From CADEED01 sp039931065 (GTDB taxonomy: Bacteria > Pseudomonadota > Gammaproteobacteria > Steroidobacterales > Steroidobacteraceae): a DNA stretch of 64,000 nucleotides. Every line of letters starts with the position of its first letter. Positions within the stretch are counted from its first letter, which is position 1. A model generated the notes under the pieces. That model searched no databases. It saw nothing but the letters and a program-made list of their open reading frames with translations, and was not told the origin of the DNA. Below, piece by piece: positions 26,040-34,490 of the stretch. The translations under genes and the position numbers were made by a program. The DNA is taken from the NCBI GenBank assembly GCA_039931065.1, contig JBDTSP010000007.1:1-64000 (forward strand), written 5' to 3'.

Positions 26040-27319
26040 GCGTGAGTGGTTCGGACGCGCCCATCGACGACGTGAACCGGTTGCAGGCGTTCTTCTACGC
26101 CTTGCAGGAATGCGTGCGCTCGGCGCTGAGCAGCATCCGCTCGCACCCGATGCGCAGTTTCCTCACGATGCTCGGCGTCATCATCGGCGTGGCGTCGGTC
26201 ATCTGCATCGTCTCGCTGCTGCAGGGGCTCACGCGCTCCGTGATGAACGAGCTGCAGGGCTTCGGCGGCGACGCGCTGCAGATCCGCGCCGACACCTCGC
26301 GCGAGGACTGGCTCATCGGCAAGTACAACAAGCTCAAACCGTCGGACCTAGACCTCGTGAAATACCGGGTCGCGGGCGTCACCAACGTCACGCCGGTCTC
26401 GGGGCTCAATCTGCCGGGCGGCGTGCGCAACGGCAGCCACTCGACGGTCGCCCAGGTGATCGCGAGCACCAACTACTTCCAGCTCGCGAACCAGTCCTAT
26501 CCGCGCATCGGCCGGTTCATCACGCGCAGCGACGACGACTCGCGGCGCCGTGTCGTGGTGCTCGGCGACAAGGCGCGCACCGACCTCAAGCTGCCGGACG
26601 ACCCGCTCGGCACGTTCATCCAGGTGGGCGGCGAGTGGTTCAAGATCGTGGGCGTCATGGAGCCGCGCGGCGAGCTGTTCGGGCAGAGCCTCGACAACTA
26701 TGTCGTGATCCCGTTCGAGACCGGCTGGGCGCTCTCGGCCGGGCCGTACAGCCAGCCCGACATGAGCATCCTGCTGACCGTCGAGAATCTCGACGCCGTC
26801 GCCGATGTTACCAACCGCGTCACGGCGCTGCTGCGCCAGGCGCACAAGATAGGCCCCAAGGACAAGGACGACTTCAAGGTGGAGTCGTCGCAGTCGCTGA
26901 CGCAGTCCATCGAGCGGATCTCCGGGACGATCACCGTCGTCATCTCGGCGGTCGTCGGGATCTCGCTGCTGGTCGGCGGCGTCGGGATCATGAACATCAT
27001 GCTGGTGTCGGTCACGGAGCGCACGCGCGAGATCGGCATCGCGAAGGCGCTCGGCGCACCGCGCAGTTTCATCCTCATGCAGTTCCTCATCGAGGCCATG
27101 GTGCTCGCCGTGATCGGCGGGATCATCGGGATCGGACTTGGCTGGCTGCTGGGCAACCTCGCGGCCAACATGATTCCGCACTTTCCGCCACCCGCCGTGC
27201 CGTGGTGGGCCGTGGTCGGCGCCACGGGCTTTTCGGCATTGGTCGGCATGTTGTTTGGCATCCTGCCGGCCCGCCGCGCGGCCAATCTCGCGCCCATCGA
27301 CGCGCTGCGACATGAGTGA
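26036..27319 (+). CDS. MacB-like permease (operon A)
   Basis: 427 aa, with the four-span MacB topology. Span 1 is near residues 40-65 (MRSFLTMLGVIIGVASVIC), followed by a ~210-residue periplasmic MacB_PCD domain containing NQSYPRIGRFITRSD and PLGTFIQVGGEWFKIVGVME, and then three spans (VVISAVVGISLLVGGVGIMN; EAMVLAVIGGIIGIGLGWLL; ATGFSALVGMLFGILPARRA). The FtsX core motif VTERTREIGIAKALGA is present. The ATPase is a separate chain, unlike fused E. coli MacB. With the adaptor it should form a tripartite pump for periplasmic cargo such as a peptide; the NRPS neighbours make its product the likely cargo, by inference. Confidence 0.94.
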   Translation: MSVSGSDAPIDDVNRLQAFFYALQECVRSALSSIRSHPMRSFLTMLGVIIGVASVICIVSLLQGLTRSVMNELQGFGGDALQIRADTSREDWLIGKYNKLKPSDLDLVKYRVAGVTNVTPVSGLNLPGGVRNGSHSTVAQVIASTNYFQLANQSYPRIGRFITRSDDDSRRRVVVLGDKARTDLKLPDDPLGTFIQVGGEWFKIVGVMEPRGELFGQSLDNYVVIPFETGWALSAGPYSQPDMSILLTVENLDAVADVTNRVTALLRQAHKIGPKDKDDFKVESSQSLTQSIERISGTITVVISAVVGISLLVGGVGIMNIMLVSVTERTREIGIAKALGAPRSFILMQFLIEAMVLAVIGGIIGIGLGWLLGNLAANMIPHFPPPAVPWWAVVGATGFSALVGMLFGILPARRAANLAPIDALRHE

Positions 27320-27345
27320 TCCAATGGTAAACAGTTAGGCAGAGC

Positions 27346-28098
27346 ATGGCAGGCGACAACGCAAGATCCCCAATGTCGGCCTCGAATGTGCATGCTCAAT
27401 GCGATGAATTTAGCCTTTCTGCGTCTGAGGCTGGTCGTCTTCGGGAATTGCTGCCGATGGGTATTTCGGTAGCGGCGACTTGCAAGCAGATGACTTCCGA
27501 ATTGCTGCTTTCCGAAGAACGCGCCGCGATCGCCTCATGTGTTCCCAAGCGCGCCGCCGAATTCGCAACTGGCCGCTGGTGCGCACGCCAAGCGATGGCA
27601 CGGCTGGGAATTCGTGGATTTCCATTGCTTCCGAATGCAGACCGTGCACCGGTGTGGCCACCCAATATAGTGGGCAGCATCACCCACACGGAGGGATATT
27701 GTGCTGCCGCAGTAGGCCGCCGAGATCGCTTTGTCGGCATTGGGATAGACGCAGAGATGAGGGATCGCGTGGCACTCGAGGTGTGGTCCCTTCTATTCAC
27801 AGCCGCCGAGATTGACTGGCTAGAGCAATTGCCTACGCATCTGCGAGCGACCATGGCGACCGTACTATTCAGCGCCAAGGAATCCTTTTATAAAGCTCAA
27901 TATTCACTTACCGGTGCCTGGTTAGAATTCCGGGCGGTAACCATTATCGTATCAGGGGACTCTTGGAATCTTAGGCTGGAGAGTTCTCAGGGAATTCTTG
28001 CGAAACTACGGTTGCCGATCAGTGGAAGATTCGTCCTCTGCGATCGAATCGTCGTGACAGCCATAGCCATCGAGAAAATTCAGATCGCTTCATCTTGA
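27346..28098 (+). CDS. 4'-phosphopantetheinyl transferase, Sfp/EntD type
   Basis: 250 aa. P1-like NIVGSITHTEGYCAAAV, the magnesium-binding P2 motif GIGIDAEM, and P3 FSAKESFYKAQY, in the usual order and spacing of EntD-like enzymes; FATGRWCARQAMARLG near residue 80 is also characteristic. It transfers the phosphopantetheine arm of CoA to the conserved serines of the NRPS carrier domains (GGHSL). It lies 26 nt after the exporter operon and marks the right boundary of the biosynthetic cluster. ATG 27346 has AGGCAGAG just upstream; an internal ATG at 27373 is possible. All catalytic motifs look intact. Confidence 0.93.
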   Translation: MAGDNARSPMSASNVHAQCDEFSLSASEAGRLRELLPMGISVAATCKQMTSELLLSEERAAIASCVPKRAAEFATGRWCARQAMARLGIRGFPLLPNADRAPVWPPNIVGSITHTEGYCAAAVGRRDRFVGIGIDAEMRDRVALEVWSLLFTAAEIDWLEQLPTHLRATMATVLFSAKESFYKAQYSLTGAWLEFRAVTIIVSGDSWNLRLESSQGILAKLRLPISGRFVLCDRIVVTAIAIEKIQIASS

Positions 28099-28151
28099 TC
28101 CAATCGCAAAGGCACGCGGGCTTTGCCGCGAACCATCTATTGCGTGGAAAT

Positions 28152-28376
28152 ATGCTCTTTGGTGCGTACACCTACGCTATCTACGGAGGGCCGCTTGGTC
28201 GAAATGCTGTGATCAGATTCTCCGACAACTACGAAGAGGACGGCCCTCTTTCTAACAACCCTTATGATGTAAGAGACGGACATTGGAACGATGTGACCGG
28301 TAGATACGGCAATAGCCCCGATGCCATCAAGAATATCGACGAGGGAAGGAAATGCGCAAAATCAGCTGGCTACTAA
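28152..28376 (+). CDS. Unknown 74-aa protein, possibly a remnant
   Basis: A short frame beginning MLFGAYTYAIYGGPLGRN, acidic and glycine-rich, with no recognised family. The frame is open back to 28095, overlapping the phosphopantetheinyl transferase stop; ATG 28152 with a GGAAA box is the more natural start. It overlaps the following lipoprotein gene by 25 nt. The composition (YGGPLG, NNPYDVRDGHW) recalls the C-terminal ends of exported or Rhs-type proteins, so it could be a stranded fragment at the edge of the accessory region. Confidence 0.4.
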   Translation: MLFGAYTYAIYGGPLGRNAVIRFSDNYEEDGPLSNNPYDVRDGHWNDVTGRYGNSPDAIKNIDEGRKCAKSAGY

Positions 28377-28828
28377 TCACTTCAGGCCTGTGCGTTCTAG
28401 TCGTGTGCTCTTGTTCGCGCGAGCAGCCTCCTGTCCATCCTGACAAGCAACTGCTGACGTTCACGGAAGGTGCGAACCAGGGTGCGTTCTACCTGTATCG
28501 GCGCGGCCCAATAGGGTCGGATTACATTACGCTGGAAGTTAGCGATGGCAAAGGGAAGGCGACTTTAGCCTCGATCTCGACGTGCTTATTCGTTGCCGCA
28601 CGCTTTGCGCGTGGAGTTCTTGAAATACAGTTCTACAACTCAGATTGTTTCATTCCGGACAGTAGAGGACGGCTTCTCAACTTGGCGGCTGATGCTCCGG
28701 ATTTGGCTATCCACAGCGCAGTTCATCTGCCGTCGACCGAGAAGGTTAAGGAACTGCGAGATAACGGATTTGTGGTTTTGGACTGCGAGACATCTGCAAA
28801 GATGGATCACACGCTGGAAGATCGTTAG
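28352..28828 (+). CDS. Putative lipoprotein of unknown function
   Basis: 158 aa with a lipoprotein-type signal peptide: MRKISW, hydrophobic LLITSGLCVLVV, then CSC as a plausible lipobox cysteine near residue 23. A good GGGAAGGAA ribosome site precedes the ATG. The mature part is a small beta-rich domain with four further cysteines (STCLF, NSDCF, LDCETS) and no recognised family. Its place next to remnant-like small genes and upstream of an Rhs-type gene would fit an accessory or immunity-type protein, but nothing in the sequence proves it. Confidence 0.65.
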   Translation: MRKISWLLITSGLCVLVVCSCSREQPPVHPDKQLLTFTEGANQGAFYLYRRGPIGSDYITLEVSDGKGKATLASISTCLFVAARFARGVLEIQFYNSDCFIPDSRGRLLNLAADAPDLAIHSAVHLPSTEKVKELRDNGFVVLDCETSAKMDHTLEDR

Positions 28829-28907
28829 GCCCGTAGTCGAAAGGCGAGCGGCGAGAGAAGAGCCGCAAGGGAAACCGGCGAAAGAGAAGTCTCGTTATCG
28901 CAAGTTC

Positions 28908-29036
28908 ATGGATCTGTGCATCAAAGATCGGATTGGGGCTCTTGATTGCGGAGCCGCATCTCGACTGCTTGCAGTACCAGCGGGATTTGCGGGCGCGGCC
29001 GCCGCTTGTTCAGTCGAATACCTCGCTGGGAATTAA
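28908..29036 (+). CDS. Possible small fragment (42 aa) with Cys/Ala-rich tail
   Basis: The frame reads MDLCIKDRIGALDCGAASRL followed by an Ala/Gly-rich hydrophobic stretch. It remains open upstream through the 28829-28907 segment, so this could be the end of a larger broken gene. No ribosome site and no family recognised. Listed because the composition looks protein-like and its TAA closes just before the strong ribosome site of the next gene. Confidence 0.2.
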   Translation: MDLCIKDRIGALDCGAASRLLAVPAGFAGAAAACSVEYLAGN

Positions 29037-29049
29037 AGGTGGAGGACCT

Positions 29050-29229
29050 ATGCGCAAATGGGCTATCGAACGAGTTTACCCAATTGCCGTTGGAGTTCTG
29101 TTTTTCCTTGCGCTGATCGCCTTCATTGTGAAGCGTCTGCTCGGATCAGTTTCCATGTCGCACATTGGGACCTTGCTCGCCGTACTGGCAGTCTTGGTCT
29201 TGGGCCTCGGCTATCGGCTGACAAGTTAA
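29050..29229 (+). CDS. Small two-span membrane protein (59 aa)
   Basis: MRKWAIERVYPIAVGVLFFL begins a protein consisting almost entirely of two transmembrane helices (residues ~10-27 and ~36-54) joined by a short polar loop, ending GLGYRLTS. A near-consensus GGTGGAGG box sits just before ATG 29050, which makes translation convincing. The frame extends upstream to 28933, but the ribosome site decides for 29050. No family recognised. It sits in a run of small orphan genes between the NRPS cluster and the rhs locus. Confidence 0.6.
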   Translation: MRKWAIERVYPIAVGVLFFLALIAFIVKRLLGSVSMSHIGTLLAVLAVLVLGLGYRLTS

Positions 29230-29427
29230 AGCCGCTGTGCATCGCCCACGACGCCGTGAAGGCGCAGATCAACTTGCCCCTCTTAGGAGTGAACCGTGCC
29301 GGTTTCTCTGGAGACAGTTTTGTGTGAGTCAGGCCGCTATCGTCTGAGCTTGGTTCCGGCTCCCCCATCTGTGTCAAAGATCGATTTCACCGCTGGAATT
29401 TCAGCTCGCATTTTTCGCCGCGCTTTT

Positions 29428-29517
29428 GATGGTATGAAAAATCGGACCGCCGACAAAACCTCGTGGAACCAAGCGGTTATAAACCGATATTGATTCCTCT
29501 CTTTCCACCAATTTTTC
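29428..29517 (+). repeat. 90-nt structured repeat, copy 1 (upstream of rhs)
   Basis: It aligns without gaps to 34079-34168. The first 17 bases (GATGGTATGAAAAATCG) and the last ~24 (ending CTTTCCACCAATTTTTC) are identical, and the middle is diverged. The middle forms a hairpin at 29465-29497: outer arms GGAACCAA/TTGATTCC with one mismatch, inner CGGTT-ATA-AACCG. Confidence 0.8.
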
Positions 29518-29978
29518 GTCGTCCAGCGTGGACGATGGTCGCATCACACCGCAAGAAAAGCAGCGGCGAGTTTCGCGGAAAAGTTGGCCGATTCTTCGAC
29601 GAACTCGGTCCCGAGCCGGCGAGTGAGTTGCGTTCCCGATCAATCAAACACGCTTGACGGCAAATCTGTGGGCTTGCGCATGGACAAAGGGTCCCGCGCG
29701 CAGAAACGCAGCCCGGGCGAAGCGGCTAACAACACGGTGTGCTTCTGTTGCAAGCCCATCCTGGTTCATCGAGCGCATCTACCGAACCCACCTCTACCTA
29801 TGAACGGTCCTAAAAAAGGAGAGGGCTACAGTTCAAGACTCGTCTTCCTTTGTCTAGCCGGGTCATGTGCTTCAACCCGATGTTCGTTCAATCTCCAACG
29901 ATTCTCATATGTTCCGCATGAATGAGAATACTTATCTCCATAAATGAGAGAAAGAGCCGAGTCGTGACACTAGTAGTA

Positions 29979-30001
29979 AGGGTTTTCTCAAAAGCAACCC
30001 T
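29979..30001 (+). promoter_or_regulatory. Hairpin in the rhs leader
   Basis: AGGGTT and AACCCT form a perfect 6-bp stem with an 11-nt loop, ending 27 nt before the rhs ATG. It could affect translation or mark an operator. There is no T-run on the + side. Confidence 0.3.
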
Positions 30002-30028
30002 CGTTTGCAATCGACTCAGGGGTGTCCA

Positions 30029-33000
30029 ATGACCTTCATCCGTCTCGCGCTCATTTGCATTACATCGCTCGGAATCGCGAATACAGCCGTTGCAGTTGAC
30101 TATGGTCGTACAGCTGGTTCGTTCGACGTTTCGACGAGCGGTGCTTCCACCTACTCGATTCCGATCTGGACTCCTCCAGGACCGAATGGGGTTCAGCCTT
30201 CTATTGCGCTGGCATACAACAGCCAAAGCGGCAACAGTCTTGCGGGCGTCGGCTGGAGTCTGGCGGCCGTTTCTTCGATCGAGCGATGCCCGCGAACCAT
30301 TGGGCAGGACGGTACGGCCGCTGAGATTGCACTTACCGGCAGTGATCGCTTTTGTTTGGGAGGCAGCCGGTTGCGTCTCTCCACCGGAACTTACGGTGTA
30401 GCGGGCTCGGTCTACTTCACCGAACTTGCCGACTATTCTCGAATCACCGCCTACGGCACGCTGGGTGCGGGACCGGACCACTTTATCGTTGAAGCGAAGA
30501 GCGGGCTCAGATACGAATATGGAAATGGCGCGAACGCGCAAGTCAATTTGGGAGGATCTGTACTGAGGTGGATGCTGAATAAAGTCTACGATCGAAACAA
30601 TAATGCCTACGCCGTAACGTATCTCCCCGTCGTAGGGTTTTCAGTCCCCGACGTGATCTCCTGGACACCGACAAGCCAAGGTGCCTCGACATATTCGTAC
30701 GAAGCGAAATTCAACTACAGCAATACGCGAACAGACACCGATTCGTATCTCGGTAATGTCGCCGGGTTCGCGGTTGCAAATCATTATCGACTCGAAAACA
30801 TCCAGATCAAAAGTGCTGGAATCGTCAAACGCAAATACCGGCTTGCCTACGACACGTCCTCGAACACCTCCCGCTCGCGCCTAACGTCATTCAAAGAATG
30901 TGCCGACGATGCGGAAACGAATTGTCTCCTGCCTCTCACCTTCAACTATCAGGCGGGACAAGGTGGAGTAACGCTGGGGGCCGCTAGCCCACCCGCAGGC
31001 AGCAGTACCAATCTGATCAAGGGTCGTTACGACCTTAATGGCGACGGAAAAGACGATGTTGTGTATTGGGGTGGAACGGTCTGGAACGCTCTGCTGAGTA
31101 CCAATGGCGGTTTCGCAGGTCCCTACAGCACGGGGATCAGTTCGGCGAGCGTTCTCGTCGACAACTTCCTGCCGACTGGTCGGGACGCCATCACAACGGT
31201 GGTCAGCGGTACGCTTTGGACGTATCGATGGGGCGATGCGACATCTGCCTTTGTCGGCTACAACACTGGCATCGCAAGCGCCATGCCGGCAGCTTCGCTC
31301 GATTTCACCGGTGATGGACTCGCCGATCTCGTCTACTTCACGGCTGGACAAACGTCGCTCACCGTGAGGTACAACACTAGCACCGGGAGCGGCAATCCTA
31401 GCTTTGGAAACGCGTTCGCAACCGCGGCCCTGACGGGCAACAAGATCTACGGTGGCGTGTTCAACTTTGGATACAACGGCATGGGACTGCCACGCGCCGA
31501 TATAAACGGCGACCGGCGACAGGATCTCAATGTCTTGATCGTCACCACAGGTATGGGTGGTGGTTCGACCTATGCGACGATTTTGTTAGGGTCGTCCGGA
31601 GGTTTCGATCTTCCGCCGCAATCACAATGGATCTTGAGCGGCGCGCCCGTCTTGCCGGCCTTGAATTTTAATGGTGATCGATGCGCGGATCGCTTGGTCT
31701 CGGGGACCATAAAGATCTCTGCTTGTTCGGGTGTCGCGGCAAGCAGTGTCCCAGTGCCGGCCAACCCAACCATGCTCATGGATTGGGACGGGGACGGCAA
31801 GACTGACCTCTTGGTCGACGTTGCCGGGACCTTTGGTGTCTATAAGTCGACGGGCGCGGGCTTTTCAAGCTTGATCTCCACGAGCATTCCTTCTTGCACC
31901 ACGTGCTTTGCGATTGATCAAGACGGCGATGGTCTTGACGATTTCATCAAGGTCAATGGAACGTCGCCGTTCAGCTATTGGACACACACCGCCGGCGGGT
32001 CAGTCCCGACATTTGCGACGAACATTCCTGACTTGCTGTCACTCGTCACAGACGGTTTTGGAATCACAACTTCCCCTAGCTATGTTTCCACCGCCTGGAG
32101 CAACTACGACAAGGGCGCCACCACTAGCTACCCACTGGTGGAGCTCGACGGTGGAAAGGTCGTAGTCTCGCAAGTCTCAACTTCCGACGGCACCGGAGGA
32201 ACATTCATCAAGCAATATTTCTACGTAGGAGCACGAGGTAATGCCACGCGCGGCGAATTTGCGGGATTTCAGCGGTTCGATGAAACGGACACTCGCAATG
32301 GACTGATCGCGCGCGAGTACTTTGAGCAATTCTTCCCGATTGCAGGGCTGGTGAGCCAGAGCGAATTGATGCAACCCAATGGCACGACGACAATTTCGCG
32401 CACCGCCTACACGAATACGTTCGTCACACTTGATTCTACAGCTAACAATCAGCGCTACTTCTTGTACAGCCCCGCGAGTACATCCACCCAGTACGAAGTC
32501 GGTGGCACCTGGAATGCGGCGCTCTTGCGCACGGTATCCGCGATGAACTTCTTCGACTCCCAAGGCGGTACCCGCTATCGCCAGATCATCACGACGACTG
32601 AGCCGGCCTCTGGTGCAAATGGTTCGCTTGCGGGAGGAAGCTGGACCTTCGATAGTCTGTTGGCGCCAGCGTACCTGCTTAACGATACGACCAATTGGTG
32701 TCTAGGTCGGCCGCAACAAGTTCAAAACAGCAACAGCAGCAATTTGACCTTCGGGGCCAATATCACGCGTACCAGAAACCTCACATGGGATCCCGTGAAA
32801 TGCCGGCCGACTCAGTTCATTGATGAGTCTGGGAGTGGCACGCTTCAAGTAACCACTGACCTGGTCTACGACGGCTTCGGTAACACGAGCTCCACCACCG
32901 TTACGGGAACTGGAATGGACCCGCGCGTTTCCTCAGCGGTCTACTCCGATTCGACTCACCCGACCGGGCAGTTCCCGCTCAGCGTGACGCAAAGCGTCTC

Positions 33001-34102
33001 GAGCACTTTCAACCAGACATCTGCGGTTGTCTGGAATTACGATCTGGGTGTTCCCTATACTGCGACCGACCCTAACAACCTCACGATAATCTGGCAATAC
33101 GATGCTTTCGGTCGGCGGATTCGCGAAGACCGTCCGGATACGACCTACGCGACCTGGGACTACCTGTCGTGCCCAACTTGCGATTCACGCGTTCGTCTCT
33201 CCATCGACAACAATGTGCGTACGGCAGCTGGCGCAACATTTGAACGCTCGATCGTGTATCTAGACCAATTCGACCGCTCAATCTTTGAGAGACGCCTTCG
33301 CTTAGACGGGGGGTACAACATGAGCAGACGAAATTTTGATTCCCTCGGACGAGTGGTGAACGAATATTTTCCGTTCAATGACGCCGGATCAAGCGTTGGC
33401 TACGCGACAATTGGGTACGATTTGCTCAGTCGACCGACTTCGATCTCGCGCCCGATTTCGGATTCGAATTCAACGGCTCAGACCACCAACATCTTCTACG
33501 AAGGTTTGACCACTCGCACCGGCGACGCGCAAAGCAAGTCTTCCTACCAAGTCTCCAATGCCGCCGGCCAGCTCTCGCGTTCTAAGGACAACGACGGCAA
33601 TTACCAAGGGTTTGACTACGACGCATTTGGCAACCTGAAGCGCGTTTTTGACGCGGCCGGGAATATTCTTCAAAGCTCGACATACAATCTTCGCGGCGAT
33701 CTGACGCAGCGCGTTGACATGGACATGGGCACTTGGAACTTCACGCCTGACGCACTGGGCGAGACTATCTCGCAAACCGACGCCAACAGCCAAACTACAA
33801 CCTTTAGTTTTGATCGCCTGGGAAGACTCACGAGTCGCACGGAGGCGGAAGGCACGAGCAGCTGGACCTGGGGTATATCGAGCAGCGCAAAAAATGTTGG
33901 CCGGCTTTCTCGTGTCGCCGACGCTGGCTATTCGGAAGACTACACTTATGATGCGGTGGGGCGCCCAGAAGTGGTCCCGCGTTTCTGGACAGCTTTCGCG
34001 GCTGACATAAGTGGAATCCCGCGTGAGCATCGCCTTATTTTTGCCGCGTTCCCAGGCACGAATTATCGGTGCGAAATCGATGGTATGAAAAATCGCCAGT
34101 AA
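30029..34102 (+). CDS. SpvB/Rhs-type secreted repeat protein, C-terminally truncated
   Basis: 1,357 aa. Signal peptide MTFIRLALICITSLGIANTA. Residues ~25-100 form an SpvB-like start (STYSIPIWTPPG, LAYNSQSGNSLAGVGWSL). The middle carries calcium-binding FG-GAP/VCBS motifs (DLNGDGKDD, DFTGDGLADL, DWDGDGKTDLL, DQDGDGLDD). The C-terminal third has YD/RHS repeats (YDAFGRRIRED, FDSLGRVVNEY, YDAFGNLKRVFDAAGN, FDRLGRLTSRTEAEG). The repeats break off at YTYDAVGRP, and the last ~40 residues are unrelated, running into repeat copy 2. There is no Rhs core (PxxxxDPxG) and no toxin domain. Intact relatives are normally longer, so this looks like a decapitated Rhs/TcB-like protein. ATG 30029 is chosen for its signal peptide over the TTG at 30005. 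Confidence 0.85.
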   Translation: MTFIRLALICITSLGIANTAVAVDYGRTAGSFDVSTSGASTYSIPIWTPPGPNGVQPSIALAYNSQSGNSLAGVGWSLAAVSSIERCPRTIGQDGTAAEIALTGSDRFCLGGSRLRLSTGTYGVAGSVYFTELADYSRITAYGTLGAGPDHFIVEAKSGLRYEYGNGANAQVNLGGSVLRWMLNKVYDRNNNAYAVTYLPVVGFSVPDVISWTPTSQGASTYSYEAKFNYSNTRTDTDSYLGNVAGFAVANHYRLENIQIKSAGIVKRKYRLAYDTSSNTSRSRLTSFKECADDAETNCLLPLTFNYQAGQGGVTLGAASPPAGSSTNLIKGRYDLNGDGKDDVVYWGGTVWNALLSTNGGFAGPYSTGISSASVLVDNFLPTGRDAITTVVSGTLWTYRWGDATSAFVGYNTGIASAMPAASLDFTGDGLADLVYFTAGQTSLTVRYNTSTGSGNPSFGNAFATAALTGNKIYGGVFNFGYNGMGLPRADINGDRRQDLNVLIVTTGMGGGSTYATILLGSSGGFDLPPQSQWILSGAPVLPALNFNGDRCADRLVSGTIKISACSGVAASSVPVPANPTMLMDWDGDGKTDLLVDVAGTFGVYKSTGAGFSSLISTSIPSCTTCFAIDQDGDGLDDFIKVNGTSPFSYWTHTAGGSVPTFATNIPDLLSLVTDGFGITTSPSYVSTAWSNYDKGATTSYPLVELDGGKVVVSQVSTSDGTGGTFIKQYFYVGARGNATRGEFAGFQRFDETDTRNGLIAREYFEQFFPIAGLVSQSELMQPNGTTTISRTAYTNTFVTLDSTANNQRYFLYSPASTSTQYEVGGTWNAALLRTVSAMNFFDSQGGTRYRQIITTTEPASGANGSLAGGSWTFDSLLAPAYLLNDTTNWCLGRPQQVQNSNSSNLTFGANITRTRNLTWDPVKCRPTQFIDESGSGTLQVTTDLVYDGFGNTSSTTVTGTGMDPRVSSAVYSDSTHPTGQFPLSVTQSVSSTFNQTSAVVWNYDLGVPYTATDPNNLTIIWQYDAFGRRIREDRPDTTYATWDYLSCPTCDSRVRLSIDNNVRTAAGATFERSIVYLDQFDRSIFERRLRLDGGYNMSRRNFDSLGRVVNEYFPFNDAGSSVGYATIGYDLLSRPTSISRPISDSNSTAQTTNIFYEGLTTRTGDAQSKSSYQVSNAAGQLSRSKDNDGNYQGFDYDAFGNLKRVFDAAGNILQSSTYNLRGDLTQRVDMDMGTWNFTPDALGETISQTDANSQTTTFSFDRLGRLTSRTEAEGTSSWTWGISSSAKNVGRLSRVADAGYSEDYTYDAVGRPEVVPRFWTAFAADISGIPREHRLIFAAFPGTNYRCEIDGMKNRQ

Positions 34103-34168
34103 GAAAACCCCTTGCGGAACCAATAGCTTACAAGCCCGTATTGCTTCCTCTCTTTCCACCAATTTTTC
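34079..34168 (+). repeat. 90-nt structured repeat, copy 2 (downstream of rhs)
   Basis: Second copy of the element at 29428-29517. The rhs stop codon (34100-34102) lies inside it. Its hairpin at 34116-34148 keeps the outer arms GGAACCAATA/TATTGCTTCC with the single mismatch at the same position. The apex stem (GCTT-AC-AAGC) differs in sequence from copy 1 but still pairs, which argues for selection on structure. Confidence 0.8.
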
Positions 34169-34227
34169 TCGCGAACTTGCGCACGCTCCGCGTGCGGTGC
34201 CGTTGCACTTAGGGTTGACCGGCCATT

Positions 34228-34241
34228 AGTATGCGCATACT
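34228..34241. promoter_or_regulatory. Palindromic operator of the AbrB-Doc module
   Basis: AGTATGCGCATACT is a perfect 14-bp palindrome, 21 nt before the antitoxin ATG. It starts 8 nt after a TTGACC -35-like box (34215-34220), so it would cover the -10 region. This is the expected site for antitoxin autorepression. Confidence 0.55.
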
Positions 34242-34262
34242 TATGGCGCGCGAGGTGCTCCC

Positions 34263-34490
34263 ATGGCAGCGACTCTCAAACTGACGGCGATCGGCACATC
34301 CACCGGCGTCGTGATCCCGAAAGAAATGCTGAACCGCATGAAGGTCGAGCGGGGCGATGCGCTGCACGTCATCGAAACTCCTGACGGCTATTTGCTCACG
34401 CCGTACGACCCCAAGGTCGCGGAGCAGGTTGAGGCTGGCCGCGAGTTCATGAAGGACAACCGCGATGTGTTCAAGGCCCTGGCGAAGTGA
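34263..34490 (+). CDS. AbrB/MazE-type antitoxin
   Basis: 75 aa. The swapped-hairpin AbrB fold is visible in KLTAIGTSTGVVIPKEMLNR (residues ~5-24) followed by VERGDALHVIETPDGYLLTPYDP, and the C-terminal tail EQVEAGREFMKDNRDVFKAL would neutralise the toxin. It overlaps the Doc toxin gene by GTGA, so the two are translated together. A GAGGTG ribosome site lies upstream, and a perfect palindrome covers the likely promoter, fitting conditional autoregulation. AbrB-type antitoxins paired with Doc toxins are known as an alternative to Phd. Confidence 0.9.
   Translation: MAATLKLTAIGTSTGVVIPKEMLNRMKVERGDALHVIETPDGYLLTPYDPKVAEQVEAGREFMKDNRDVFKALAK

Larger units (their letters stand above)
29230..30028. 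other. Intergenic stretch without a convincing gene, holding repeat copy 1
   Basis: About 800 nt with no supported gene. Open frames here (29584-29925 + and 29401-29643 -) have no protein-like composition. The stretch contains the first copy of a 90-nt structured repeat (29428-29517) and a small hairpin just before the rhs start. It may be a scar of earlier recombination. Confidence 0.6.

Noticed and set aside
26110..27315. 401-aa plus-strand open frame
   Set aside because: Out-of-frame shadow of the MacB-like permease, Arg/Gly/His-rich.
29465..29497. Integron attC site
   Set aside because: The imperfect hairpin looks similar at first sight, but the RYYYAAC/GTTRRRY core sites are missing and there is no integrase in the window.
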